From contig NZ_JACYXJ010000003.1 of the NCBI RefSeq assembly GCF_014842925.1, forward strand, positions 620,001-684,000: DNA of 64,000 nt. Reading direction: 5' to 3'. Of this stretch, positions 34,048 through 42,669 are shown in pieces. Position 1 is the stretch's first letter. The number at the start of each line of letters is the position of its first letter. Made by a program: the position numbers and the translations under genes. The notes beneath the pieces were generated by a model that ran no database searches, was not told where the DNA came from, and worked only from the letters and a program-made list of their open reading frames with translations. This stretch comes from Roseibium polysiphoniae. Its GTDB lineage: Bacteria > Pseudomonadota > Alphaproteobacteria > Rhizobiales > Stappiaceae.

Positions 34048-35067
34048 TTAAACAAGAATGAGGTGAGATGGATCTATCGACAGGCGTACCTGTTGGCCGC
34101 GCTTTGGCGTTGTGCGGCTTCGCAGATGGGCATGAACAAGCGCACCATCGGCGACGACGCCACGTATTCCGAGCCTATAGTGGCCGCCAGAAAAGGTGAT
34201 GGTTTCGACGGTTCCTGTCAGCGGGCCTGTGTCATCGACCTTTATGTTTTCTGCGCGGACGTAGATCTGCTTGTCGTTCGCAACGTCTGACACGTCGAGC
34301 TTGCCTCCGGGCAAGAGGAGGTCATTGCCAACGCGCTGGCCATTCAGCGGCATGGCGTTTCCAATGAAGCGGGCAACGAAGTCGGAGGTGGGGGCGTGAT
34401 ACAGCTCTTCCGGCGTTCCGATCTGCTGCAAGGTTCCCTCTGACATGACCGCGATGCGATCGGCGATGGCCATGGCTTCGCCCTGGTCGTGCGTGACGAA
34501 AACCGCCGAGATTCTGAACTCGCGCAGCATGGCAGCAAGCTCATCACGAAGCTGATCACGCAGTGCTGCGTCCAACGCGGACAAAGGTTCGTCGAGCAAC
34601 AGGATGCGCGGACGGGGCGCCATGGCCCGGGCGAGCGCCACGCGCTGTCTTTGGCCACCGGAAAGGGCGGTCACGGGCCGCGTCGCTTGTTCAGTCAGGC
34701 GGCAGAGCTCGAGCAATTCATCCACACGTTTGCCGCGTTCCAATTTGGGAACCTGCCGCACCTTCAGTCCGTAGCCGATGTTCGCGCGAACCGACATGTT
34801 CGGAAAGAGTGCGTAGGATTGGAAAACCATGCCGACGTTGCGACGCTCTACTGCCATCTCCGTGACATCCGCGTCCCCGAACACGAGGCGGGTGCCGGCG
34901 TCAGGTTGTTCCAGCCCGGCGATGATCCGCAGCAATGTCGTCTTGCCGCAGCCAGATGGGCCGAGCAAGGAGAGGATCTCGCCTTGCTCCACGGTCAGAC
35001 TGGTGGGTTTCAGTGCGCGGGTCCCGTCGGCAAAGGTCTTCGCCGCGTTTTCGATCCGGGTGGTCAT
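34048..35067 (-). CDS. ABC importer ATPase (PotA/FbpC type)
   Basis: A 339-residue ATPase: Walker A GPSGCGKTTLLR, signature LSGGQRQRVALARAM, Walker B ILLLDEPLSALDA, and a C-terminal TOBE-type domain. The ATG at 35067 overlaps the permease stop (ATGA). It energises the two permeases encoded upstream on the same strand. Confidence 0.92.
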   Translation of the reverse strand: MTTRIENAAKTFADGTRALKPTSLTVEQGEILSLLGPSGCGKTTLLRIIAGLEQPDAGTRLVFGDADVTEMAVERRNVGMVFQSYALFPNMSVRANIGYGLKVRQVPKLERGKRVDELLELCRLTEQATRPVTALSGGQRQRVALARAMAPRPRILLLDEPLSALDAALRDQLRDELAAMLREFRISAVFVTHDQGEAMAIADRIAVMSEGTLQQIGTPEELYHAPTSDFVARFIGNAMPLNGQRVGNDLLLPGGKLDVSDVANDKQIYVRAENIKVDDTGPLTGTVETITFSGGHYRLGIRGVVADGALVHAHLRSRTTPKRGQQVRLSIDPSHLILV

Positions 35068-35855
35068 TGGGCGATCCTTTGCGCTCGGGCAGAGGCCCAT
35101 TGCATGGCCATGAGCAGAGGGACGATCATCACGAAGAAAATGAGCGTGTAGGCGGAGGCAATCTCGAGACGCATGGAGGCATAGCTGTCGGCCAGGCCGA
35201 CCGGCAGGGTTTTCAGATAGGGGGTATGCAGCATCCAGGTGAGGTTGAATTCGCCAATGGAGAGCGTCACCACGGTTAGGGCCCCCGCCAGAATGCCCGG
35301 CATGGCGTTGGGAACAACGATCGTGCGGAACCGGGTGAAGGGCGTCGCGCCGAGGGTGGCGGCGCTTTCCTCAAGGGTTTTGAAGTCCATTGCCGCGAGC
35401 ACGGCCAGGACTGAACGCACCATGAAAGGCAGGGTGTAGAGCACATGACCGACCAGGATGAAGGCCCATGAAGTTCTAAAGCCCTTCATGGTGCCATAGA
35501 GCTGCAGCAAGGCCAGGGCGAGTGCGAGACCGGGAACGGCCAGGGGCAGGGAGATGAACTCCTCGAGAGCGCGCGAGATGCGGCCAGGATTTCGGGCCAG
35601 CGCATAGGCTGCGGGTACACCGATCACGAGCGTTGCGATCAAACAGGTGAATGCCAGCCAGAGCGATAGGAAGATGCTGTCCGCATAGAGTTCCCAAACC
35701 TGGCCAAGCCATTTCAAGGTGAGGCCGGACGACAATCCCCTGAAGTAGTTGACTGTCAGGCCCGCAAGGATGGACTGGATCGCGGGGACGATGAGGAAGG
35801 CAGCGGTCAGCAAAGTGACCCAGAGCTGCAAATGCCAGGTGAGGCGACGCTGCAT
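35064..35855 (-). CDS. ABC importer permease, second subunit
   Basis: A 263-residue permease with six hydrophobic segments and an EAA loop (TLEESAATLGATPFTRFRTI). The ATG at 35855 follows a perfect AGGAGG, part of which lies in the end of the preceding permease gene (1 nt apart). It pairs with the 267-residue permease. Confidence 0.9.
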   Translation of the reverse strand: MQRRLTWHLQLWVTLLTAAFLIVPAIQSILAGLTVNYFRGLSSGLTLKWLGQVWELYADSIFLSLWLAFTCLIATLVIGVPAAYALARNPGRISRALEEFISLPLAVPGLALALALLQLYGTMKGFRTSWAFILVGHVLYTLPFMVRSVLAVLAAMDFKTLEESAATLGATPFTRFRTIVVPNAMPGILAGALTVVTLSIGEFNLTWMLHTPYLKTLPVGLADSYASMRLEIASAYTLIFFVMIVPLLMAMQWASARAQRIAQ

Positions 35856-35856
35856 T

Positions 35857-36660
35857 TTATCCTCCTGCCGGCACGGTCGTGCCTGCAAGGCTGCGGGCGA
35901 TGAGCAACAGGCTCCAGGTCACCAGTCCCAGAAGAATTGAAAGCGCTGATGCCATGGCGATGTTCGCTGAAAGCGTGAACTCGGTGTAGATGACCATGGG
36001 CAACACATCGATGTTGGTCGCCAGTGTGAAGGCCGTGCCGAATGCGCCCATCGCGGTGGCAAAGGCGATAGCGCCAGCGGCAACAAGGGATGGCGCTAGG
36101 CCGGGCAAGAGCACGTCGATGACAATGCGCATTGGCGACGCCCCAAGGGTCCGGGCTGCCTCTTCCAGCGCAGGGTCAAGTTTTTCAACGGCTGCCATGA
36201 CGGTCAGAAGAACCCGCGGGATTGAGAAATAGAGATATCCGAGAAAGAGGCCGAGGAGCGAATAGGCGAAAACCACATGCCCGGGCAGCAGTTGGTTCAC
36301 CAGTCCTTGCCGGCCGCCCAACAGGATGATCAGGAAACCGATGACGACGCCTGGAAATGCAAGCGGAAGTGTCAGCACCGACAGGAGCAGACCCCTGCCG
36401 AAGAACTGGTTTCGCGCGAGAAACAGACCGGCAGTCGTGGATATGATCAAGGCCAGCAAGCTGACTGCGAGCGAGACCAGCACGGTGTTCAGCAGGGTTT
36501 CCAGATAGCGCGGCGTTTGCAGGATCTGAAGATAGATCTGCCAGCCAGCGGGGGATTCCGCAGAGGCCTGAACCAGGCGGATCAACGGCAGCGCAAGAAA
36601 CGCGAGCGTGAAGATCGCCAGGGGAACGAGGCAAGCGGCCACAAAGAGACGAAGGGACAT
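35857..36660 (-). CDS. ABC importer permease, first subunit
   Basis: A 267-residue inner-membrane permease of the PotB/ThiP-like class, six hydrophobic segments, with an EAA loop ALEEAARTLGASPMRIVIDV. It lies 62 bp after the binding-protein gene; a 14-bp hairpin in the gap probably lowers expression relative to the binding protein. Confidence 0.9.
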   Translation of the reverse strand: MSLRLFVAACLVPLAIFTLAFLALPLIRLVQASAESPAGWQIYLQILQTPRYLETLLNTVLVSLAVSLLALIISTTAGLFLARNQFFGRGLLLSVLTLPLAFPGVVIGFLIILLGGRQGLVNQLLPGHVVFAYSLLGLFLGYLYFSIPRVLLTVMAAVEKLDPALEEAARTLGASPMRIVIDVLLPGLAPSLVAAGAIAFATAMGAFGTAFTLATNIDVLPMVIYTEFTLSANIAMASALSILLGLVTWSLLLIARSLAGTTVPAGG

Positions 36661-36678
36661 GTTTGGACTATCCGGAGA

Positions 36679-36712
36679 TGGCCAGCCGGCGCGAGTATGC
36701 GCCGGCTGGCCA
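36679..36712 (-). promoter_or_regulatory. 14-bp intercistronic hairpin between binding-protein and permease genes
   Basis: TGGCCAGCCGGCGC / GCGCCGGCTGGCCA, a perfect stem with a 6-nt loop and no T run. Such hairpins stabilise binding-protein mRNA relative to permease mRNA. Confidence 0.7.
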
Positions 36713-36722
36713 GGTCACGAAG

Positions 36723-37718
36723 TTACTTGACTTCGTTCAGGTAACGCTCGCCAAAGCCAGCTTGGGCGCGTTCCATATGGGCGTAATCGACCGCAACTGC
36801 GCGGGCATAATCGCTGGCCGGGAGGAACTTCTCGGCGACTGCGGCCGGCAGTTCAACCGGACGGGACGGCTGAAGGTAGGCGTTGGTCCAGATGGCCTGG
36901 CCTTCGTCGGACAGGATGAAGTCCAGAACCTTCTTGCCGGTTTCCTCATGCGGCGCGCCCTTGACCAGGCTCATCACGTAAGGAACGCGAACGGAGCCTT
37001 CGCACGGCAGAACGAATTCGAAATTGCCGTCTTCTTCGTACTTGCCGCGGTAAGCGTTGAAGTCATAGTCGAAGAGGATCGGAATTTCGCCGGACACGAC
37101 GCGGGCGTAGGATGTCTGCTTGGGAACGATCGGGTCGTTCTTGGCCAGGTCCTTGAAGTAGGTGATCGCCGGGTCGAAGTTTTCCAGATCGCCGCCGAAT
37201 GCAAGGTTGGCGGCAACTGCGCCAGCATAGCCCACGAATGCGGAAGACGGATCGAGATAGCCAACCATGCCGCGGTATTCAGGCTTTTTCAGATCTGCAA
37301 AGCACTGGGGAACCGGGGCGCCGGCGAGGGCGTCGACGTTTACGAAGAAGCCGAGCGTGCCGTAGTGAACGGCAAACCACTTGCCTTCAGGGTCCTTCAG
37401 GCCAGCAGGAATTTCATCGAAACCGGTTGGCTTGTAGGCGGTCACGATGCCTTCGTTGCCAGCCTTGATGCCAGTCGTGACACCGTAGTAAGCGACGTCT
37501 GCAACCGGTGCTTCCTTTTCGGCAAGAAGCTGGCTCATGGTCTGGCCGGAGTTCTTGTTGTCATGGGGCAGCTTGATACCAAGCTTGTCGTCGATGGCTT
37601 CCAGCATGGACGCCCAATCAGCCCACTGTGGAGGGCAGTTGTAGCAAACTGCATCTTCAGCCTGTGCCGGAAGCACGGCGGCCATTGTCATCGCCATAAC
37701 GAAAAGTGTACGTTTCAT
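36723..37718 (-). CDS. ABC importer periplasmic binding protein (family 6/PotD-AfuA type)
   Basis: A 331-residue protein with a cleavable signal peptide (TLFVMAMTMAAVLPAQA) ending near residue 20. The fold type resembles ferric/thiamine/phosphonate-type periplasmic binding proteins rather than sugar-binding ones. The mature N-terminus has two close cysteines (VCYNCPP). The ATG at 37718 follows AGGAGA. It is the first transport gene after lacI. The ligand is unknown; the operon's phosphodiesterase points towards a phosphorylated compound. Confidence 0.85.
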   Translation of the reverse strand: MKRTLFVMAMTMAAVLPAQAEDAVCYNCPPQWADWASMLEAIDDKLGIKLPHDNKNSGQTMSQLLAEKEAPVADVAYYGVTTGIKAGNEGIVTAYKPTGFDEIPAGLKDPEGKWFAVHYGTLGFFVNVDALAGAPVPQCFADLKKPEYRGMVGYLDPSSAFVGYAGAVAANLAFGGDLENFDPAITYFKDLAKNDPIVPKQTSYARVVSGEIPILFDYDFNAYRGKYEEDGNFEFVLPCEGSVRVPYVMSLVKGAPHEETGKKVLDFILSDEGQAIWTNAYLQPSRPVELPAAVAEKFLPASDYARAVAVDYAHMERAQAGFGERYLNEVK

Positions 37719-37757
37719 GTCAGTGTTCTCCTGAAGCAACTCAGCAAGTTCTCGGGG

Positions 37758-38822
37758 TTACGCTGTAGATGACAGAGAAGTTGCCGCTTCTCTGTCATCC
37801 ATTCTTCCAGCTGGGGGCGGCCCGAGAGTGCCGCCTGGCCGGAAACGGAAAGTCTGGGCCGGATCTGGTTGTGCCGGCTTTTCATCGCCTGAAATTTCAG
37901 CCAACACTGTCTGAACGGCACCGCGCCCCATAGCGCGGGGGTCGGTCTCGATGGTCGCGAGATTGGGATCGACGATCAGGCCGGTGGAAATGCCGTCGAA
38001 GCCAATCAGCGACAGGTCGTCTGGGATACGAAGGCCCAGGTCACGAGCAGCCTTCATGGCGGCAAGTGCCAGGAAATCATTTGAAGCGAAAATTCCGGTC
38101 AGGAACCTGTGCTCGCTCAAAAGGGCGCCAAGCAACTCCAGCAGATTGCCGTCCTGTTCCTCGATTTCCAAGAGGACAGGTGGTGCCATTCCCGAGTCTC
38201 GGCAGGCTTTTGCATAGCCTTGATGTCGCTCGCGAGACCGGTCTGACCGATTGAACCGAAGAGCCAGGAAGCCGGTGTTGCGATGGCCTTCGCAGGCGAA
38301 GGCTTGTGCGACGCGCGCAGCGGCCGCGCCGTTATCCACTGCCCAGGTCGGCAGGCCCATGACTTTACGATTGTAGACGAGGCTGCATGGCAGGCCGTTT
38401 GACCTCAGCAGACCAAGGCCCAGGCTGTTTTCTGCGCTGTTGACGGTCGCAATCAGTCCGTCGACCCGCTTTGCAAGCAAGGTTCTAATGGCGCTGGTTT
38501 CCAACTCGTCATCATATTCAGAGCAGGCCAGGATCAGCTGGTAGCCGGCAGCGTTGGCTTCCTGTTGGGCTGCCTGAACAACATCCGCGAACACGGGGTT
38601 CGCGAGCGATGGCACGACGCAGCCGATGGTCTTGGTCGAGCTCGACTGCAGGGAGCGGCCAAGGGCGTTGAATTCGAAGCCAAGGTCATTTGCCGCCGCC
38701 AGGACCTTTTCCCGCGTGTCCGCGCTGGCCGGACCTTTCTGGTTCAGCACACGGCTGACCGTTGCAATGCCGCATCCGGCCCGGTCGGCAACGTCCTTGA
38801 TTGTGGGCAGGCGAGGTTTCAA
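37758..38822 (-). CDS. LacI-family transcriptional regulator
   Basis: A 354-residue repressor-type protein. The LacI helix-turn-helix and hinge are at residues 5-60 (IKDVADRAGCGIATVSRVLN), followed by a periplasmic-binding-like effector domain. It is the first gene of the importer operon. A perfect palindromic operator lies 23 bp upstream, so it probably regulates itself and the importer. The last codons contain a 13-bp inverted repeat (37768-37799). Confidence 0.92.
   Translation of the reverse strand: MKPRLPTIKDVADRAGCGIATVSRVLNQKGPASADTREKVLAAANDLGFEFNALGRSLQSSSTKTIGCVVPSLANPVFADVVQAAQQEANAAGYQLILACSEYDDELETSAIRTLLAKRVDGLIATVNSAENSLGLGLLRSNGLPCSLVYNRKVMGLPTWAVDNGAAAARVAQAFACEGHRNTGFLALRFNRSDRSRERHQGYAKACRDSGMAPPVLLEIEEQDGNLLELLGALLSEHRFLTGIFASNDFLALAAMKAARDLGLRIPDDLSLIGFDGISTGLIVDPNLATIETDPRAMGRGAVQTVLAEISGDEKPAQPDPAQTFRFRPGGTLGPPPAGRMDDREAATSLSSTA
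37768..37799 (-). promoter_or_regulatory. 13-bp inverted repeat in 3' end of lacI
   Basis: GATGACAGAGAAG / CTTCTCTGTCATC with a 6-nt loop, inside the lacI C-terminal codons and 50 nt ahead of the binding-protein start. It could be an RNA processing or attenuation element separating lacI from the abundant binding-protein message. Confidence 0.55.
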
Positions 38823-38844
38823 GACAGGCAGCTTTCAAAGGTCT

Positions 38845-38860
38845 CTGGAAACGTTTCCAG
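38845..38860. promoter_or_regulatory. LacI-family operator
   Basis: CTGGAAACGTTTCCAG, a perfect 16-bp palindrome with the CG centre typical of LacI/GalR operators, 22 bp before the lacI start. Confidence 0.8.
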
Positions 38861-38926
38861 TCACACCTACACTGGCCGAATGTCACTTTGATGAAAGTGG
38901 GCGCCGGAACCGGCAATCTGCTGCCG

Positions 38927-40546
38927 TCAGTCGAAAGCACTTTTGAGCTTCGCGTCTTCCTTAGGGGAAGTGACGGGCTTTGAGTCCTCTTCAAATGCAT
39001 TCAAGTGCAGCCGGATACGCCACAGATGGTAGGCGACCCTTTGCAGCCAGCGGAGCGCGTCAAGCCGGATGAGAGCATCCTCGTCCGAAATTGCGCCCGT
39101 GACGGCGTCGGACACAATCTTGTCGCGGCGCACTTTTCGCTGACGGCGCATCAACCTGCGGAGCCGGTCGAGCAGGGTTTCGCAGGCTTCAGGGTTCTCA
39201 GGTCGGGCATGCTGCAAAGCCGTGCTGGCAAGAAGGCGCTTGAGGCGCAACAGCTGCCTGTCTTCCTCAAGCGCTGCGATCCGCTCAGCCTGGTTCGAGC
39301 GGTAGAGCAAGCGCTCCAGATGATCGAGCGCATGGAACATGCCTTTGCTCTTTTCTGAAAGCTCCTTGCTATCTGCGGGTATCTTGATCTGGTCGAGAAA
39401 GTCGCGGGTTTGGCTCAGCGCCTTTTCGAGTTCCTGACTGTCGTAGGTTTCCTCCGCGATTGGCGGCGATGTTCCGATCTCGGCACAAAGGTGATCAGTG
39501 ACCGCTCTGGACAGTTGGTCGACGGCGGTGATGGCCAGTTCGACTGCCGCTTTCGGGTCGCGCAGCACCACGGGATCCAGAGACTTTGTAAGCGCGTGGC
39601 CTTTTTCTGGCACCAAGGCTTCCACCAAGCGGGCGAAGGGTTTTGTGAAAGGAAGCACAAGGATGACGCTGAGGAAATTGAACAGACTGTGGAAAGCGAC
39701 CAGCGCGACCTGTTGGTTTCCGGCGCCGAGGGTCGGGGAGACGAGCGCGGTGAAGGGCCCGACGAGGAGGAACGCCATCAGGCCCGTGAGCACGTTGTAG
39801 ATCACATGCGCGAAGCCTGTGCGCTTGGCCATGGTGCCGCCGCCGACTGTTGCGAGGACCGCCGTGAACGTGGTGCCGACATCCATGCCGATCACGAGAG
39901 CTGCAGCCTGGGGGAAGTTGATGGCACCTGCTCCCAAAGCGGCAAGGGCCGTCGCGACACCGGCGCTGGAGGATTGTGTGACGAGGGTAATCAGAACGCC
40001 GATCGCAACCATCTGCAGGCGGCCGAAGAGCGTATCTGCGGGAAAGTCTGTCGGCGTCACCACGCCCTGGAAGGCGGTCATGCCATCCTTCATGTAATCA
40101 ATGCCGATGAAGAGAAGACAGAAACCGGCGAGGGCCTGTCCCAACATCGCGACCCTGCCGCGAGCGGCCAGTCGGAGCAGGGCGCCGACAAAAACCAGCG
40201 GCAGCACAAGTTCACCCAGATCAAGCTGAAAGCCGAGGATCGCAACGAGCCAGCCGGTGAGTGTGGTGCCGATGTTGGCGCCGAAAATGATGCCAAGTGC
40301 CTGAGGGAAGGTGAGAAGTCCGGAGGCTACGAAACCGACTGCAGTGACCGTCGTGGCGCTGGAGGATTGGATGGCGGCTGTTGTCAGCGCGCCTGTCGTT
40401 GCGCCTGACAGCGGTGTTGCGGTGAACCTTGCCAGAACCTCGCGCATTCTCGTGCCAGCCAGGGTCTTTAAACCCTCGGTCAGCATCAACATGCCGAGAA
40501 GGAAAAGGCCAACACCTCCCAGTGCCGACAGGAAACTGAATATCAT
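38927..40546 (-). CDS. Na/Pi cotransporter family protein
   Basis: A 539-residue protein. The N-terminal 310 residues hold two NptA/Na-Pi cotransporter repeats with the QSSSATT-type motifs (IQSSSATTVTAVG and VTQSSSAGVATAL). The C-terminal 220 residues are a PhoU-like helical domain. It would import phosphate with sodium. The ATG at 40546 gives the typical start. It is 71 bp after the GntR gene on the same strand and may share its transcript. A phosphate transporter fits the two phosphodiester-type importers nearby. Confidence 0.9.
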   Translation of the reverse strand: MIFSFLSALGGVGLFLLGMLMLTEGLKTLAGTRMREVLARFTATPLSGATTGALTTAAIQSSSATTVTAVGFVASGLLTFPQALGIIFGANIGTTLTGWLVAILGFQLDLGELVLPLVFVGALLRLAARGRVAMLGQALAGFCLLFIGIDYMKDGMTAFQGVVTPTDFPADTLFGRLQMVAIGVLITLVTQSSSAGVATALAALGAGAINFPQAAALVIGMDVGTTFTAVLATVGGGTMAKRTGFAHVIYNVLTGLMAFLLVGPFTALVSPTLGAGNQQVALVAFHSLFNFLSVILVLPFTKPFARLVEALVPEKGHALTKSLDPVVLRDPKAAVELAITAVDQLSRAVTDHLCAEIGTSPPIAEETYDSQELEKALSQTRDFLDQIKIPADSKELSEKSKGMFHALDHLERLLYRSNQAERIAALEEDRQLLRLKRLLASTALQHARPENPEACETLLDRLRRLMRRQRKVRRDKIVSDAVTGAISDEDALIRLDALRWLQRVAYHLWRIRLHLNAFEEDSKPVTSPKEDAKLKSAFD

Positions 40547-40617
40547 TTTGTAATCATGCGCCTTTTCCGGCAGATGCTGCAATAGAACAGGCTGGAAAAT
40601 CGACGCTGTAAGAAGTT

Positions 40618-41355
40618 CTACGTGTCCGCGAGGATGTCCTTGAGGGACCCGTCATGATGCGGCCGCTCTGTCAGGTTGAGACCTGAATGAAGGTCGATGA
40701 TGTGGCTTTTCTGAATCTCTTCGGCGGCGGTGGCATCGCGTTCGGCAAAAGCCTTCATCAGCGCGTGGTGCGAGTGACTTTCGCAGGCCGTATCCGGCCG
40801 CTTCCAGTAAAGGGCGATAATCAGGGACGATCTTGAAATCAGGGAGCGAACCATGTTGGCCAAGACCTGATGGTCTGAAATATCGGCGATGGCGGTGTGG
40901 AACAGGCCTGAAAGTGAAAGGGCCTTGCCCATGTCGCCTGCGGCAATGGCTTCATGCTCTGCATCGATATGCGCCTGGAGGCCTCGTAGATCGGCTTCGC
41001 TCGCGGTGGTGGCCGCCATGCGGGCAATGCGCGGTTCGATCAAAGCGCGGGCCTCGAACACTTCATGCGCTTCACGAATGGACGGCCTGGCGACGAATGC
41101 GCCGCGGTTCTTCTCGATGGTGACCATTCCGGAATGGGCCAGGGCCTGAAGGGCCGCGCGGACGACGGTTCGGCTTGCACCATAGATCTCGCCAACCTCG
41201 TCTTCAGACAGTTTCACGCCAGGCGCCAGCCGATGTTCGAGGATCGCTGTGTGAAGCTTCAGGCAAATGTCCAGCGTTCGTCCTGCGGGGAGCGGGAAGA
41301 TGCCGTGCAGCCCTCCGGCTGTGACGTGGTTGGGATCGCGAAGTGGTTGGGTCAT
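40618..41355 (-). CDS. GntR/FCD-family transcriptional regulator
   Basis: A 245-residue regulator. A GntR winged helix-turn-helix lies at residues 30-90 (VKLSEDEVGEIYGASRTVVR) and an FCD effector domain at 100-220. It diverges from the polyamine-type importer at 41612 and is likely its regulator. A long inverted repeat at 41432-41473 in the shared intergenic region is a candidate operator. Confidence 0.9.
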   Translation of the reverse strand: MTQPLRDPNHVTAGGLHGIFPLPAGRTLDICLKLHTAILEHRLAPGVKLSEDEVGEIYGASRTVVRAALQALAHSGMVTIEKNRGAFVARPSIREAHEVFEARALIEPRIARMAATTASEADLRGLQAHIDAEHEAIAAGDMGKALSLSGLFHTAIADISDHQVLANMVRSLISRSSLIIALYWKRPDTACESHSHHALMKAFAERDATAAEEIQKSHIIDLHSGLNLTERPHHDGSLKDILADT

Positions 41356-41431
41356 GGGGCGTGTTTGCGCAAAGTGTTGATCATGGAACTCAGCATAATC
41401 CGATCAAACATGCACGCAATGATTATCGTAT

Positions 41432-41473
41432 ACAATTATTGTCTAATTCGTATTCGATAAGACTAATAATTGT
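41432..41473. promoter_or_regulatory. inverted repeat, candidate GntR operator
   Basis: ACAATTATT-GTCT at 41432 and its near-exact inverted copy AGACT-AATAATTGT ending at 41473, one bulged base. It is A/T-rich and sits between the divergent GntR and importer genes. Confidence 0.5.
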
Positions 41474-41611
41474 GCACTTGGAACCCCGGCGGAGTTCCCG
41501 TACATCCCTGGATGGGCCTTGAAATGGCTGGTTTCAGCCAAACAGTGGAGTTGGCATAGCGGTTGCAATCTAGCGGGTCGTTGACTGTCCGGCACCCGAG
41601 AGCCCCACATT

Positions 41612-42604
41612 ATGCCAAAGAACCTAAGCCTTGAACTTGTAGCCACCACAAAGCGATACGGCGAAACGACCGCGGTCGACGCCATCAATCACAAGTTCCA
41701 GGCGGGAACCTACTCCTGTCTTCTGGGTCCCTCCGGCTGCGGAAAGTCCTCGACCTTGCGGATGATTGCTGGCCATGAACATGTCAGCGAGGGCGACATT
41801 CTTCTGGGTGATGCCAATATCACCGATCTGCCGCCCGCCGGACGCGGCACTGCCATGATGTTCCAGAACTATGCCCTGTTTCCGCACATCAGTGTCGCCG
41901 ACAATGTGGCCTTCTCCCAGAAAATGAAGGGCGTCGAGCGGTCGGTCCGCTTGACGCGGGCGATGGAGCTGCTCGATCTGGTCGACATGACGGCCTATGC
42001 CGACCGGCTGCCTGATCAGTTGTCAGGGGGGCAGCAGCAGCGTGTTGCCCTCGCGCGCGCCTTGATCACGGAACCGTCCGTCCTGCTGCTCGATGAGCCG
42101 CTTTCAGCGCTCGATCCCTTTTTGCGGATCAAGATGCGACTGGAGCTGAAGCGCCTTCAACGCGAGCTCGGCATCTCGTTCATCCATGTGACCCACTCCC
42201 AGGACGAAGCGCTGGCCCTTGCCGACGACATCATTGTCATGAACGGCGGCCAGATCGAGCAGGCCGGATCGCCGCGCGATGTGTTCAACGCGCCTCGGAC
42301 CGAATTCGTCGCGAAGTTCATTGGTGGACACAATGTTCTGCAGGTTGGTGGGTCTCCGGTCGCAGTGCGAGCCGACAAGCTCAACGTGGCCCGAACCGCA
42401 GGGGAGGGCGATGCCATTCTCAGCGCTGCGGTCAAGGACGTCGAATACCTCGGTTCGACCGTCAATCTCGCTCTGGACGCGGGCAGTGCTGGCGATCTGA
42501 CGGCATCGCTGCCGGACGCAGCCTTTTTTGCAGACCCGATTGAAATCGGCACCACCGTCTTCCTCGGTTGGAAGCGGGAGGATGCGCATGCTTTGGCAGC
42601 GTGA
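41612..42604 (+). CDS. ABC importer ATPase, polyamine type
   Basis: A 330-residue ATPase with Walker A GPSGCGKSSTLR, signature LSGGQQQRVALARAL and Walker B LLLDEPLSALDP, ending in a TOBE-type domain. It heads the importer operon that continues with a Tat-dependent binding protein and two permeases. Confidence 0.9.
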   Translation: MPKNLSLELVATTKRYGETTAVDAINHKFQAGTYSCLLGPSGCGKSSTLRMIAGHEHVSEGDILLGDANITDLPPAGRGTAMMFQNYALFPHISVADNVAFSQKMKGVERSVRLTRAMELLDLVDMTAYADRLPDQLSGGQQQRVALARALITEPSVLLLDEPLSALDPFLRIKMRLELKRLQRELGISFIHVTHSQDEALALADDIIVMNGGQIEQAGSPRDVFNAPRTEFVAKFIGGHNVLQVGGSPVAVRADKLNVARTAGEGDAILSAAVKDVEYLGSTVNLALDAGSAGDLTASLPDAAFFADPIEIGTTVFLGWKREDAHALAA

Positions 42605-42669
42605 GCTGCCGGAAACGCCGGCTTGGGACGCCGGCACAAAAACCTAACAGGGGAATTGGAGAAGACGTT

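Noticed and set aside
36663-37772. 369-codon plus-strand open frame
   Set aside because: Antisense to the binding-protein gene of the LacI-controlled operon.
39410-40408. 332-codon plus-strand open frame
   Set aside because: Antisense to the Na/Pi cotransporter; composition is that of a shadow frame.
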